From: Limivivens faecihominis
Lineage (GTDB): Bacteria; Bacillota; Clostridia; Lachnospirales; Lachnospiraceae
NCBI RefSeq assembly: GCF_020686945.1
Contig: NZ_JAJEPR010000007.1
Span: 1 to 64,000, forward strand
Length of the DNA stretch: 64,000 nucleotides
Direction of reading: 5' to 3'
Both the position numbers and the translations under genes were made by a program. The notes under the pieces were generated by a model that was not told the origin of the DNA, searched no databases, and was given only the letters and a program-made list of their open reading frames with translations. Of this stretch, positions 16,720 to 25,166 are shown piece by piece (position 1 is the stretch's first letter; each line of letters starts with the position of its first letter).

Positions 16720-16764
16720 AAAAAATACAGACAGTCCACAGGATTTTTCCCATGTTCTGTCTGT
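16720..16764 (-). terminator. Terminator of the formate transporter gene
   Basis: ACAGACAG and CTGTCTGT (16727-16734, 16757-16764) pair around a 22-base loop and are followed on the minus strand by ATTTTTTG. Confidence 0.75.
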
Positions 16765-16779
16765 ACTCTTTCTTATTTT

Positions 16780-17553
16780 TTATGCTTCTGTTTTTTTGGA
16801 AATCAGATAATAGGGCAGAGCCACGAAGACAACGCCGCCGATCATATTTCCGATGGTAACGCAGACGAGGTTGTAAATATAACCGCCGATGGTCAGGGTT
16901 CCGCTCGTGGAATTCATCATTCCGACTGCCATGGTTGTCATATTTGCGATGCTGTGCTCAAAGCCGCAGAGCATGAAGGTAAGGATACACCACATAATCA
17001 TGATGAGCTTTCCGGCCTCGCTTTTCAGCTTAATGCTGCACCATACGGCGATACATACCAGAGTGTTGCAGAGCAGACCTTTCAGTACGAGATTGATGGC
17101 CTGCGCGGTCATCTTCTTCTCTGCTGCCGCTGCAAAAAGCTGCCCGACGGTTCCGGAAGCAGCTCCGCTGGCCTGGAAAATAAAGGCTGCGATCAGGCTT
17201 CCCACCAGGTTTCCAAGATAACATACCACCCAGATCTTCACCACATCGCTCCATTTCATCTTTTTGGCAAAAGCCGCAGAGGAAAGGATGAAGTTATTTC
17301 CGGTGAAAAGATCAGCTCCTGCCATCAATACCATACTCAGTGCGGCACTGAAGGTCATAGAGTTCATAAATTTCTGCATGGGATCCTGTGCATCCGCAAA
17401 AGGAGCCGCAGCTGCGTTGCTGATGAAAGCACCAAAGGCAATAAACATACCAGCAACCATGGCAGATACAAAATATCCCAGCGGGTTTTTCTTAAATAAA
17501 TTCGTTTTCGCTTTGGCAGCGTTACAGACTGCCTCAAATGCATCCTGATACAT
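16780..17553 (-). CDS. focA: Formate/nitrite transporter family protein, probably formate channel
   Basis: The 257-residue membrane protein has six transmembrane segments and FNT-family signatures: FVSAMVAGMFIAFGA in helix 1, DLFTGNNF after helix 2, LCNTLVCIAVW and GFEHSIANM in the second half. FNT channels carry formate, nitrite or hydrosulfide. The next gene upstream on the same strand is formate-THF ligase, so formate exchange for one-carbon metabolism is the likely role. A terminator separates the two, so this gene probably has its own promoter in the gap 17554-17703. Confidence 0.88.
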   Translation of the reverse strand: MYQDAFEAVCNAAKAKTNLFKKNPLGYFVSAMVAGMFIAFGAFISNAAAAPFADAQDPMQKFMNSMTFSAALSMVLMAGADLFTGNNFILSSAAFAKKMKWSDVVKIWVVCYLGNLVGSLIAAFIFQASGAASGTVGQLFAAAAEKKMTAQAINLVLKGLLCNTLVCIAVWCSIKLKSEAGKLIMIMWCILTFMLCGFEHSIANMTTMAVGMMNSTSGTLTIGGYIYNLVCVTIGNMIGGVVFVALPYYLISKKTEA

Positions 17554-17703
17554 ATTCCTACCTCCTGTATTTGGGATATGCAGAATGCCTTTTTTCTGCC
17601 GCGGATCAGCGGAATTTTTTTGTCTGATCCGCAGACATTCCGCATACCTGAATCAAAAAAACACCAGCCATACTCGGAAAAACAGCAGCATGGACAAATG
17701 GTT

Positions 17704-17749
17704 ACAAAAATAGCATGAGAAACAATGCGGGCCCAGAGCTCTCATGCTA
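17704..17749 (-). terminator. Terminator of fhs
   Basis: TAGCATGAGA and TCTCATGCTA pair perfectly (17711-17720, 17740-17749) and are followed on the minus strand by TTTTTGTAAC, about 60 bp after the fhs stop. Confidence 0.85.
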
Positions 17750-17807
17750 TTTCCTAAGCTCTCCGCCCAAAATCGAGCGGAGAACTCCTGATTTTAAATT
17801 TTTCTGA

Positions 17808-19493
17808 TTAGAACAGTCCTGTGATCTTACCGGTCTCGTCTACATCAATTCTCTCAGCAGCCGGAACTTTCGGCAGACCAGGCATGGTCATGATATCACC
17901 GGTCAGAGCTACGATGAAGCCTGCACCAGCGGAGATCTTCAGGTTACGAACGGTAACTTCAAAGTCAGTCGGAGCACCCAGTTTTGTCGGGTCGTCTGTC
18001 AGGCTGTACTGAGTCTTAGCTACACAGATCGGGCAGTTGCCGAAGCCCTGAGCTTCCAGCTGAGCAGCCTGTTTCTTAGCGTTAGCAGTCAGAACAACTC
18101 TCTTACCGCCGTATACTTTCTGAACGATCTGGTTCAGTTTATCCTCGATGCTTCCTTCCAGCTCGTAGGAGTAGGTGAAGTCGTTCGGCTCCTCTACCAG
18201 ACGGATAACTTCCTCTGCCAGAGCGATACCGCCCTCGCCGCCTTTTGCCCAAACCTCGGACAGAGCAACGTTTACACCCAGCTCTTTACATTTAGCCTCT
18301 ACCAGATCCAGCTCGGCTTTGGTATCGGTCGGGAATGCATTGATAGCAACTACGCAAGGCAGTTTGTATACATTTTTGATGTTGTTTACATGTTTCAGAA
18401 GGTTCGGAAGTCCTTTCTCCAGAGCCTCCAGGTTCTCCTGGTTCAAGTCAGCCTTCGGAACGCCGCCGTTGTATTTCAGAGCACGAACAGTAGCTACGAT
18501 AACAACTGCGTTGGGTTTCAGACCTGCCATACGGCATTTGATATCCAGGAATTTCTCTGCACCAAGGTCTGCACCGAAACCAGCCTCTGTGATGGCATAG
18601 TCAGCAAGACGAAGAGCCATCTTCGTAGCGGTTACGGAGTTACAGCCGTGTGCGATATTTGCGAAGGGACCGCCGTGTACGATTGCCGGTACATGCTCCA
18701 GAGTCTGAACCAGGTTCGGTTTCAGAGCGTCTTTCAGAAGAGCTGCCATAGCGCCCTGTGCGTGCAGGTCTGCTGCGGTAACCGGTTTCTGCTCAGACGG
18801 TTTTCCATATGTATATCCAATGATAATTCTTCCAAGTCTTTCTTTCAGGTCCGTAATGTCTTTTGCAAGGCAGAGAACAGCCATGATCTCGGATGCAACG
18901 GTGATATCGTAGCCATCCTCTCTCGGCATGCCATTTGTTCTTCCGCCAAGACCATCTACTACGTTACGAAGCTGACGGTCGTTCATATCTACGCATCTTC
19001 TCCAGGTGATCTTTCTCGGATCAATGTTCAGAGCATTGCCCTGGAAAATGTGGTTGTCGATCATTGCTGCCAGCAGGTTGTTTGCCGCGCCGATCGCATG
19101 GAAATCACCGGTGAAGTGCAGGTTGATGTCCTCCATGGGAACTACCTGGGCATATCCGCCGCCTGCTGCTCCGCCTTTTACTCCGAATACAGGTCCGAGG
19201 GACGGCTCACGAAGAGCTACCATTACGTTCTTGCCAAGCTTCTGCATAGCATCTGCCAGACCTACGGTAGTAGTGGTTTTTCCTTCTCCTGCGGGTGTCG
19301 GGTTGATAGCGGTAACCAGGATCAGCTTGCCATCCTTGCCCTCTGTCTCTCTTAACAGGTTGTAGTCGATTTTTGCCTTGTAATTACCATACTGCTCCAG
19401 ATATTTCGGATCGATACCTGCTTTCTCTGCAATAGCGGTAATCGGCTCCATGACAGTTTCCTGTGCGATCTCAATGTCTGATTTGTAACCCAT
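17808..19493 (-). CDS. fhs: Formate--tetrahydrofolate ligase
   Basis: The 561-residue enzyme joins formate and THF using ATP to give 10-formyl-THF, the first methyl-branch step of the Wood-Ljungdahl pathway and a purine one-carbon source. The ATP-binding loop TPAGEGKTTTTVGL near residue 68, GGAAGGGYAQVVPMEDINL and the C-terminal GDIMTMPGLPK segment are all as in the family, with normal length. The ribosome site is AAGGAG. Its very long leader contains a ZTP riboswitch with terminator and then a THF riboswitch, so expression should respond to purine-pathway stalling and folate status. A formate transporter lies downstream. Confidence 0.97.
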   Translation of the reverse strand: MGYKSDIEIAQETVMEPITAIAEKAGIDPKYLEQYGNYKAKIDYNLLRETEGKDGKLILVTAINPTPAGEGKTTTTVGLADAMQKLGKNVMVALREPSLGPVFGVKGGAAGGGYAQVVPMEDINLHFTGDFHAIGAANNLLAAMIDNHIFQGNALNIDPRKITWRRCVDMNDRQLRNVVDGLGGRTNGMPREDGYDITVASEIMAVLCLAKDITDLKERLGRIIIGYTYGKPSEQKPVTAADLHAQGAMAALLKDALKPNLVQTLEHVPAIVHGGPFANIAHGCNSVTATKMALRLADYAITEAGFGADLGAEKFLDIKCRMAGLKPNAVVIVATVRALKYNGGVPKADLNQENLEALEKGLPNLLKHVNNIKNVYKLPCVVAINAFPTDTKAELDLVEAKCKELGVNVALSEVWAKGGEGGIALAEEVIRLVEEPNDFTYSYELEGSIEDKLNQIVQKVYGGKRVVLTANAKKQAAQLEAQGFGNCPICVAKTQYSLTDDPTKLGAPTDFEVTVRNLKISAGAGFIVALTGDIMTMPGLPKVPAAERIDVDETGKITGLF

Positions 19494-19630
19494 GATATAA
19501 TATCTCCTTTCAATAATTAAATATCCGCTTTTTTAATTAAATTCAGGCGCCATGCGACTTCCATACACTGGAAGCATCTCTCATGACTCCGTCCGTATCT
19601 CACATACGGCTCAAGAGTGAAAAATTTCGC

Positions 19631-19722
19631 AGTAGCGGAAGCGATATTATAACGCGGCTGAACCTTCGTTCGCAGGAAGTCTTCCCCTCCTGTGACACTT
19701 AACGTATAACATCTACTCTACT
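19631..19722 (-). promoter_or_regulatory. THF riboswitch upstream of fhs
   Basis: On the minus strand the segment opens AGTAGAGTAGATG, continues with CGTTAAGTGTCAC, then GCGAACGAAG and CCGCG, and ends CGCTTCCGCTACT. The 5' AGTAG and 3' CTACT form P1. These are the conserved pieces of the tetrahydrofolate riboswitch (GAGAGTAGATG, CGTTAAGTG, GAAG...CCGC). It lies about 140 nt upstream of the fhs start; the region in between (19504-19630) holds two short hairpins but no obvious T-run, so control may be at translation. Confidence 0.85.
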
Positions 19723-19788
19723 TGGGTAAAATTTAATATTCCACTTCAACTGGCGTCCAGCCCGGCGGATTTTCCGGACCTTATCGCG

Positions 19789-19821
19789 AAAAAAAGCAAC
19801 ACTCCCGTGATGGAATGCTGC
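19789..19821 (-). terminator. Terminator of the ZTP riboswitch expression platform
   Basis: GCAGCATTCC pairs with GGAGTGTTGC (19796-19821) with one G-U pair or so and is followed by seven T residues on the minus strand. The 5' arm overlaps the 3' end of the ZTP aptamer, so ligand binding should prevent the hairpin and turn expression on. Confidence 0.88.
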
Positions 19822-19890
19822 CCAGACGGTCGACCCTTTATAATTCTGATTCCCCTGTGGTACTCCACAATCATCCGTCAGTAATCAGAA
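19819..19890 (-). promoter_or_regulatory. ZTP (pfl) riboswitch aptamer upstream of fhs
   Basis: On the minus strand P1 is formed by TTCTGATT (19883-19890) and AATCAGAA (19844-19851), enclosing ACTGACGGATGA and the P2-like TGTGG-AGTA-CCACA followed by GGGGAA. The separate 3' domain GTCGACCGTCTGGGCA matches the pfl-motif pseudoknot block (CCGACCGCCTGGGCA). The class senses ZMP/ZTP, which build up when 10-formyl-THF is short, and is known upstream of one-carbon genes such as fhs. Confidence 0.85.
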
Positions 19891-19910
19891 CTTCTTCATA
19901 TGATGGCATC

Positions 19911-19939
19911 AGTATACACCACATTTTTCCTTTTGTCAA
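19911..19939 (-). promoter_or_regulatory. Sigma-A promoter of fhs leader
   Basis: TTGACA (19934-19939), 17 bp, TATACT (19911-19916) on the minus strand. Transcription would begin about 14 nt before the ZTP aptamer, giving a leader of roughly 410 nt. Confidence 0.85.
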
Positions 19940-20051
19940 TACTTTAACAAAAATTTGCACTGCTTTTTACGCGTTTTTTTCTTTCTCCTTTGTCTATTTT
20001 CGACAGTTTCCTTTTACAGTACCTTCCACTTTCCTGCATAATGCCCTGTAA

Positions 20052-20570
20052 TCATTTGGCATTGGCTGCGCGGGTTTTGAGATGGTAGAGAAGCCAGTCC
20101 ACCCGGTCCCGGTGGAAAGTTTCATACGAGGAACAGATCTTATCAGCCAGGCAGACCAGATAGCTCTCCCGATAGGCCGGAGGAACCGGTGTCAGAGGAA
20201 ACATATGACGTTTGATGATATCTTTTTCCACGGGCGTGAGGTCAAAGATCTGCTCCGCATTCTTCAAGGCTCTGGCCGGATGGGTGAAGCCGTGGAGCCG
20301 GTGGTCCTTTGACTTTTCATGCCAGTCATAGAGAAAATAATCGTGAAGAAGGGCTCCCCGGATCATCTCTCTGGTCCGGACTTTCAGGTGCATCTTCTCT
20401 GCCAGATAACAGCTGAAATAAGCCACGGCCAGACTGTGCCGGTAGACGCTGGTCACACCATGCTGGAGATACTGGTCCGTCTCCTGAAGTCTGGATTCTT
20501 TTTTTACCTCTTTTAAGATCCTGAAAAACTCCTCTTCGTTTTTCAGGCAGATTTCTTTCTTTTCGGACAA
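20052..20570 (-). CDS. HD-domain phosphohydrolase
   Basis: The 172-residue protein has an HD metal-binding pattern: VYRHSLAVAYFS near residue 42 gives the first His, LLHDYFLYDWH the HD pair, then HGFTHPARA and KRHMFP give later His residues. It resembles small HD hydrolases of Clostridia whose substrates are mostly undefined nucleotides or phosphoesters. It stands alone between divergent regions, with a 160-bp gap shared with the CorA gene. Confidence 0.75.
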   Translation of the reverse strand: MSEKKEICLKNEEEFFRILKEVKKESRLQETDQYLQHGVTSVYRHSLAVAYFSCYLAEKMHLKVRTREMIRGALLHDYFLYDWHEKSKDHRLHGFTHPARALKNAEQIFDLTPVEKDIIKRHMFPLTPVPPAYRESYLVCLADKICSSYETFHRDRVDWLLYHLKTRAANAK

Positions 20571-20731
20571 TCTACATTCCTGCCTTTCTTAAGCAGTCAA
20601 CAGTTTCTGAAATCAGTATAAATACCTGTTTCTTCCTTTGTCAAGAGATGACACAGAATCTTCATGAAATCTTATGGACTTTCTATGAAAATGTGGTAGG
20701 ATAAAAATATTATTTTTACAGGAGGCAGAGT

Positions 20732-21658
20732 ATGATCCGATATGTTTTTGATATGGAACGCGGCCAGCTCCGGCCGGCGAAAGAAAATGACAGCCAGACG
20801 CTCCCGGCAAGCTGGGAAGTCCTGCTTATGGACGAGAAAGAATTCAGCGATCTTTCCGGGGACTATCCCCACCGGAAAACGTTAAAAAGAAGCCTCTCAC
20901 CTGTCCAGTACTGTAAAATCGAAACTTTTTCCGATTGCATCCAGGGAACCATGAAGATCCCCGTAAAACAGGAGAACACTTCTCTGCTGCTTTTTGGTTT
21001 TTATCAGAAAGACCAGACGCTGATTCTCATCACAGAGACCGGCGAACTTAAATCTTATCTGGATCGGATGCGAAAAGATTCCACAAAGGGCTGTACCCTG
21101 AATCAGTTTCTCCTGAATTTCTTTGAACTCCTCATTGAGGAGGATGTTCTCTATCTTCAGAAATTTGAAGAACGGCTGAATCAGGTAGAAGAAATGCTTC
21201 TTTCCAGACAGCCTCAGCATTTCAATGAAGAGCTCCTCCGATATCGGAAAAAGCTCTCCGGACTTCACTCTTACTATGAACAGCTGATGAATATGGGAGA
21301 TCTCATGCAGGCAAATATCAGTCAGGCCCTGACCCGGGAGGAATGTGCCGGCTGGCAGCTATATGCCGGACGAAGCGAGCGCCTCCATGACCATGTGGAA
21401 ATGCTCCGGGAATATCTCCTGCAGCTGAGGGAACTGTACCAGTCCCAGATTGAAGTCCAGCAAAACCGCGTCATGAGTATCCTGACCGTTGTTACCACCA
21501 TTTTCCTTCCCCTGACCCTGATCGCAGGCTGGTATGGCATGAATTTTCCCGGCATGCCGGAATTTGGCTGGAAATATGGGTATCCAACCGTCATCTTCAT
21601 CAGTATCCTAATTATCGTTCTGGAGATTCTCTATTTCAAGAAGAAAAAGCTGCTGTAA
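20732..21658 (+). CDS. CorA-family divalent cation transporter
   Basis: The 308-residue protein has the CorA layout: a cytoplasmic N-terminal alpha/beta domain, a long stalk helix ending in IEVQQNRVMSILTVVTTIFLP, and two C-terminal transmembrane helices joined by the diagnostic GMN loop (GWYGMNFPGMPE) before a basic tail KKKKLL. It should carry Mg2+ or a related ion across the cell membrane. The start follows AGGAGG. It ends about 55 bp before the tRNA-Leu gene. Confidence 0.88.
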   Translation: MIRYVFDMERGQLRPAKENDSQTLPASWEVLLMDEKEFSDLSGDYPHRKTLKRSLSPVQYCKIETFSDCIQGTMKIPVKQENTSLLLFGFYQKDQTLILITETGELKSYLDRMRKDSTKGCTLNQFLLNFFELLIEEDVLYLQKFEERLNQVEEMLLSRQPQHFNEELLRYRKKLSGLHSYYEQLMNMGDLMQANISQALTREECAGWQLYAGRSERLHDHVEMLREYLLQLRELYQSQIEVQQNRVMSILTVVTTIFLPLTLIAGWYGMNFPGMPEFGWKYGYPTVIFISILIIVLEILYFKKKKLL

Positions 21659-21675
21659 ACGGCCCGTTGGAAGAG

Positions 21676-21704
21676 TTGACAGGCCGCCGCCTTCCGGGTA
21701 TAAT
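21676..21704 (+). promoter_or_regulatory. Perfect promoter of tRNA-Leu
   Basis: TTGACA (21676-21681), 17 bp, TATAAT (21699-21704), ending 10 bp before the tRNA. Confidence 0.9.
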
Positions 21705-21714
21705 GAATGGGTCG

Positions 21715-21796
21715 GCGGCCATGGCGGAATTGGCAGACGCGCAGGATTTAGGTTCCTGTATCGAAAGATGTGTGGGTTCAAGTCCCACTGGCCGCA
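21715..21796 (+). tRNA. tRNA-Leu(UAG)
   Basis: The acceptor stem GCGGCCA/TGGCCGC, the anticodon arm CAGGA-TTTAGGT-TCCTG with anticodon TAG, a variable arm and the T-loop GGTTCAAGTCC are all present. The CCA end is not encoded. Confidence 0.95.
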
Positions 21797-21924
21797 TAAA
21801 TAGAAAACAGCTTTCAGCAGATTGGGTTCTGTTGGAAGCTCTTAAAAACAGGACTTTTCGCCATGCAGACGTCTTCTAAAATCATGTGCAACAAAAAGAA
21901 ACTTTTAACTCGTTAATACACGCA

Positions 21925-21961
21925 AAAACAGCGGAAACCCGCATAACTGCTGAGTTTCCGC
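21925..21961 (-). terminator. Terminator of the tRNA cluster
   Basis: GCGGAAAC and GTTTCCGC pair (21931-21938, 21954-21961) and are followed on the minus strand by TGTTTTTGCG, just after tRNA-Lys. Confidence 0.75.
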
Positions 21962-21974
21962 CACTTTCAAAGAG

Positions 21975-22047
21975 TGAGGCATCGGGGATTCGAACCCCGG
22001 ACAACTTGATTAAAAGTCAAGTGCTCTACCGACTGAGCTAATACCCC
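21975..22047 (-). tRNA. tRNA-Lys(UUU)
   Basis: The cloverleaf begins GGGGTAT and ends ATGCCTC-A. The anticodon arm CTTGA-CTTTTAA-TCAAG gives anticodon TTT. It is last in a six-tRNA cluster. Confidence 0.95.
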
Positions 22048-22109
22048 ATATTCAATTTATATAAGAAAGGACTTCTTTTTTCTTCTGCCCCAACTGGCTT
22101 ATCGCCTAG

Positions 22110-22181
22110 CTGGGCTAGCCGGATTCGAACCGGCGAATGCAGGAGTCAAAGTCCTGTGCCTTACCGCTTGGCGATAGCCCA
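22110..22181 (-). tRNA. tRNA-Gln(UUG)
   Basis: The acceptor stem is TGGGCTA/TAGCCCA. The anticodon arm CAGGA-CTTTGAC-TCCTG gives anticodon TTG. Confidence 0.95.
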
Positions 22182-22190
22182 AAAAGAAAG

Positions 22191-22265
22191 GGTGGATATA
22201 GGGATTCGAACCCTAGGCCTCCAGAGCCACAATCTGGCGCGCTAACCAACTGCGCTATATCCACC
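22191..22265 (-). tRNA. tRNA-His(GUG)
   Basis: The acceptor stem is GTGGATA/TATCCAC with the extra 5' G opposite C73 that marks tRNA-His. The anticodon arm CCAGA-TTGTGGC-TCTGG gives GTG. Confidence 0.95.
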
Positions 22266-22290
22266 ATATTCCTTGCACAGGTCGTGCAAA

Positions 22291-22364
<74 letters not shown>

Positions 22365-22366
22365 AA

Positions 22367-22437
22367 AGCGGGTGATGGGAATCGAACCCACGTATCCAGC
22401 TTGGAAGGCTGGTGTTCTACCATTGAACTACACCCGC
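22367..22437 (-). tRNA. tRNA-Gly(UCC)
   Basis: The acceptor stem is GCGGGTG/CACCCGC. The anticodon arm CCAGC-CTTCCAA-GCTGG gives TCC. Confidence 0.95.
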
Positions 22438-22453
22438 AAGTGTTAAAATTTAG

Positions 22454-22528
22454 TCGGGGTGACAGGATTCGAACCTGCGGCCTCCTGGTCCCAAACCAGG
22501 CGCTCTAGCCAAGCTGAGCCACACCCCG
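22454..22528 (-). tRNA. tRNA-Pro(UGG)
   Basis: The acceptor stem is CGGGGTG/CACCCCG. The anticodon arm CCTGG-TTTGGGA-CCAGG gives TGG. It is the first gene of the cluster, behind a consensus promoter. Confidence 0.95.
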
Positions 22529-22572
22529 TTCTTGGCGCTCTTGTCCTGCGTCTTTTCCCTGACGCAAGACAT

Positions 22573-22601
22573 ATTATATTATAAGGTCTCTTAAATGTCA
22601 A
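22573..22601 (-). promoter_or_regulatory. Perfect promoter of the tRNA cluster
   Basis: TTGACA (22596-22601), 17 bp, TATAAT (22573-22578) on the minus strand, about 45 bp upstream of tRNA-Pro. Confidence 0.9.
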
Positions 22602-22710
22602 CACCTTTTTTTAAAAAATTTTCAAAGTTTTTCAAACTATTAGAACTATGCGAAAATTCAACATTTTCCGCCCGGCAACAGGGCTGTTTTCCCGCCGCCG
22701 GACAGCTTTT

Positions 22711-23190
22711 TTAAAGATACTTCTGGGTGTAATGGGCTTCCCCCGCCTCATCGATGTCCATGATCATGTAGCTTGGCCGCCGTCCTTCCTGCCGGGGATA
22801 GGACAGACTTCCGGGATTCAGGATCGTGACGCCGTCCTTCGTCTCCAGATAAGGCTTGTGGGTGTGGCCGAACATCGCCACCTGATAGCCCCGGGCCACA
22901 GCCTGCCGCCGGAGCTCCTCCACGCCCAGGGACACATAGTAATAATGGCCGTGGGTGATGAGCACCTTATATTTTCCCAGGGTGATCTCCCGCTCTCTCG
23001 GAAGAGAGCAAAAGAAATCATTATTTCCGCTGACCAGATAAACGGGACATTTCACATGGGTGCTGATAAAATCCTCTCCGCCCTCCAGATCTCCCAGATG
23101 GATCAGAGCGTCGATGGGTTCTTCTTTTTTCAGGACCTCTTCCAGGTTCTTTTCCTGACCGTGGGTATCGCTGACGATGAGTATCTTCAT
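22711..23190 (-). CDS. YfcE/MJ0936-type metallophosphoesterase
   Basis: The 159-residue protein is a small calcineurin-like phosphodiesterase with the metal motifs SDTHG, HLGDLEGG, SGNND, THGH and GHTH in order. Its substrate is unknown; relatives act on model phosphodiesters. It overlaps rdgB by 4 bp and is the last gene of a five-gene operon that also begins with a YfcE-type enzyme. Confidence 0.88.
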   Translation of the reverse strand: MKILIVSDTHGQEKNLEEVLKKEEPIDALIHLGDLEGGEDFISTHVKCPVYLVSGNNDFFCSLPREREITLGKYKVLITHGHYYYVSLGVEELRRQAVARGYQVAMFGHTHKPYLETKDGVTILNPGSLSYPRQEGRRPSYMIMDIDEAGEAHYTQKYL

Positions 23191-23798
23191 CTTTTTTCCT
23201 CCTCAAGGAAGGGGCGAAGCTCTTCTTTGATGGCTTCCAGGGCTTTGCCTCTGTGGCTCAGTTTGTTCTTTGTCTCGGGATCCAGCTCTGCGGTAGAGCA
23301 GCCGTACTCCGGCAGATAGAAAATCGGATCGTAGCCGAAACCGTTGGCCCCTCTCTCCTCATAGCCGATCCGGCCTTCGATGGTTCCGCGGCTTCTCAAG
23401 ATTTTTCCGCCGGGCAGGGCTGCGGAGATGGCACAGACGAACCGGGCGGTCCTTTTTTCATCTGGAACCCCGTTTAAGCGCTCGATGAGGTTCGCATTCT
23501 TGATCCGGTAGGAGGTGTCCTCGCCCATATAGCGGGCTGAATAGATGCCCGGCTCTCCGTTCAGGGCGTCGATCTCCAGACCGGAATCATCGGCAAGAAC
23601 GATATCCCCGGGAGAAAGCTTCTGAATAGCCGTGGCCTTGATATCCGCATTTTCCGCAAAGCTTTTTCCATTTTCCTCCACATCGATCTGAAGGCCCGCC
23701 TCTTTCATGGAGAGGACCGACACCTGAAGATCCGCCAGAATCATGCGGATCTCTTTCATTTTTCCTTCATTTCCTGTTGCAAAAACAATTCGTTTCAT
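23187..23798 (-). CDS. rdgB: RdgB/HAM1 XTP/dITP diphosphatase
   Basis: The 203-residue house-cleaning enzyme hydrolyses deaminated purine nucleotides such as dITP and XTP to monophosphates. The signatures are the start FATGNEGKMKEI, FAENADIKA, ADDSGLEIDALNG and GANGFGYDPIF, followed by the SHRGKAL end. Length is normal. It starts 3 bp after the cysteine protease gene and overlaps the following phosphoesterase by 4 bp. Confidence 0.95.
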   Translation of the reverse strand: MKRIVFATGNEGKMKEIRMILADLQVSVLSMKEAGLQIDVEENGKSFAENADIKATAIQKLSPGDIVLADDSGLEIDALNGEPGIYSARYMGEDTSYRIKNANLIERLNGVPDEKRTARFVCAISAALPGGKILRSRGTIEGRIGYEERGANGFGYDPIFYLPEYGCSTAELDPETKNKLSHRGKALEAIKEELRPFLEEEKR

Positions 23799-23801
23799 TT
23801 T

Positions 23802-25166
23802 TTATCCTTCCTTATCTGTATAGGCTTTCAGACAGATGTTGCAGCTGTATTCTGTCTCCGTCCGCGTCCACTGATAGCCCTTCATACTGATATAGCCCTC
23901 CCCGTCGGAAAGGTCCACAGTCTCCGTGTATTCGTCCGCTTTGTATTCGGTTGCTGCTGGATAACTTTCCCCCGGCGTCCGCACCTTCACGGCCACGGCA
24001 AAGCGCTGCCCCTCACTCAAAGACACTGGCTCGTTAAGATCGATCGTGTAAAAACCTGCATGGACAAGCGTTCCGGTCTGCACCGGTGAAAAGGCCGAGA
24101 GCGAGAGTTCATTCTGAAATTCATCCACAATAGCGATCTCATATTCCGTATTCTCCCCCACGGCGTAAAAACCTACAGCTTTCAGCTCTTCTGCCCCGCG
24201 GCTCGTATAGACGTTGGCAAAATAGCAGCTGTCGGTCCCGTAGCCCAGCTGACCCACCCAGCCTAAAAGGTCCGACTGATAGACCGAATCGTAATTATCC
24301 GGCTCTTCCACCCTTGAATAGGCCAGCGCATAGCCCGCGATATTGGGATCCTCATAGGAAACGTAAAAGATTCCGTTTTCCCCATAAGAGGTTCCCCAGC
24401 TGTTCTGACAGATATAGGCCCCGTTTCCCTTGACATTGTAGGTAAAACCGGAAGCCGGAAAATTGTCGTCCCAGCCGATGATGAGAATATCATGATTCGG
24501 CGCTTCCTCCTTCGGGTAACAGTAAGAAGCCGTTCTTTCATTATAATAAACGGAACTGTAATCCGACTGCACATCCATATATAGAGAGGTCTGAACCGCC
24601 CCATGGGCCTGAACCACTTCCTTGATAGAGGCACGGTCCCTCAAAATCTGAATTTCCTGCACATGCTTCCTGGGACTTAAGCCTTCCGGCGAGTAGCCGT
24701 CCCCGTAAGGATCTTCCTCCGCCAGCACGGGTCCCTTCCAGGCCGTGAGGTAAGCCATCGTCATCGTGTAGGCCCCGCCGTCATCCTGGCTTTTCGCATA
24801 ACCGTTCTGCAGCGACAGATGATCCGCCGAAAAACGAAGGTGCTCCTCAGGGAGCAGCGACGCCTCCAATGCGGAGACAGCCGCCACCGCCCAGCAGGTA
24901 CCAAGGCTTCCCTGGTTCCGTACGTCAGGCGCCCGGCCGTAATCTCTGGAATCGTAGCGCGCCGGAAAGGAGAGTGTTTTTTGCGCTTCCGTTTCTTCCT
25001 GCCTCTCCTCCGTCAGAAGAGCGGCAGGATTTTCCGTCGTGGTAAAGACCTGCTCCTTCACTTCTCGGATCAGTCGGTCCGCCTGGGGCCGGTATAAGGT
25101 ATAAACCAGATAAACGCCCAGGCAGAGGATCGCCAGCCGCAAAATTCCTTCTAACTTTTTGATCAA
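23802..25166 (-). CDS. Membrane-anchored or secreted C1 (papain-like) cysteine protease
   Basis: A single N-terminal hydrophobic helix (residues 8-24) exports or anchors the protein. Residues 65-285 are a papain fold with Gln85 and the nucleophile Cys91 in QGSLGTCWAVAA, His225 in PNHDILIIGWDD and Asn255 in CQNSWGTSYGENG, so the catalytic set is intact. The C-terminal 170 residues look like the lectin-like beta domain that accompanies gut-bacterial C1 proteases. It is translationally coupled to an RNA methyltransferase gene (4-bp overlap) and lies 3 bp before rdgB, an unusual place for a secreted protease. The natural substrate is unknown. Confidence 0.85.
   Translation of the reverse strand: MIKKLEGILRLAILCLGVYLVYTLYRPQADRLIREVKEQVFTTTENPAALLTEERQEETEAQKTLSFPARYDSRDYGRAPDVRNQGSLGTCWAVAAVSALEASLLPEEHLRFSADHLSLQNGYAKSQDDGGAYTMTMAYLTAWKGPVLAEEDPYGDGYSPEGLSPRKHVQEIQILRDRASIKEVVQAHGAVQTSLYMDVQSDYSSVYYNERTASYCYPKEEAPNHDILIIGWDDNFPASGFTYNVKGNGAYICQNSWGTSYGENGIFYVSYEDPNIAGYALAYSRVEEPDNYDSVYQSDLLGWVGQLGYGTDSCYFANVYTSRGAEELKAVGFYAVGENTEYEIAIVDEFQNELSLSAFSPVQTGTLVHAGFYTIDLNEPVSLSEGQRFAVAVKVRTPGESYPAATEYKADEYTETVDLSDGEGYISMKGYQWTRTETEYSCNICLKAYTDKEG

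Noticed and set aside
18390..19355. 321-codon open frame opposite fhs
   Set aside because: Shadow of fhs codon bias; no recognisable domain.
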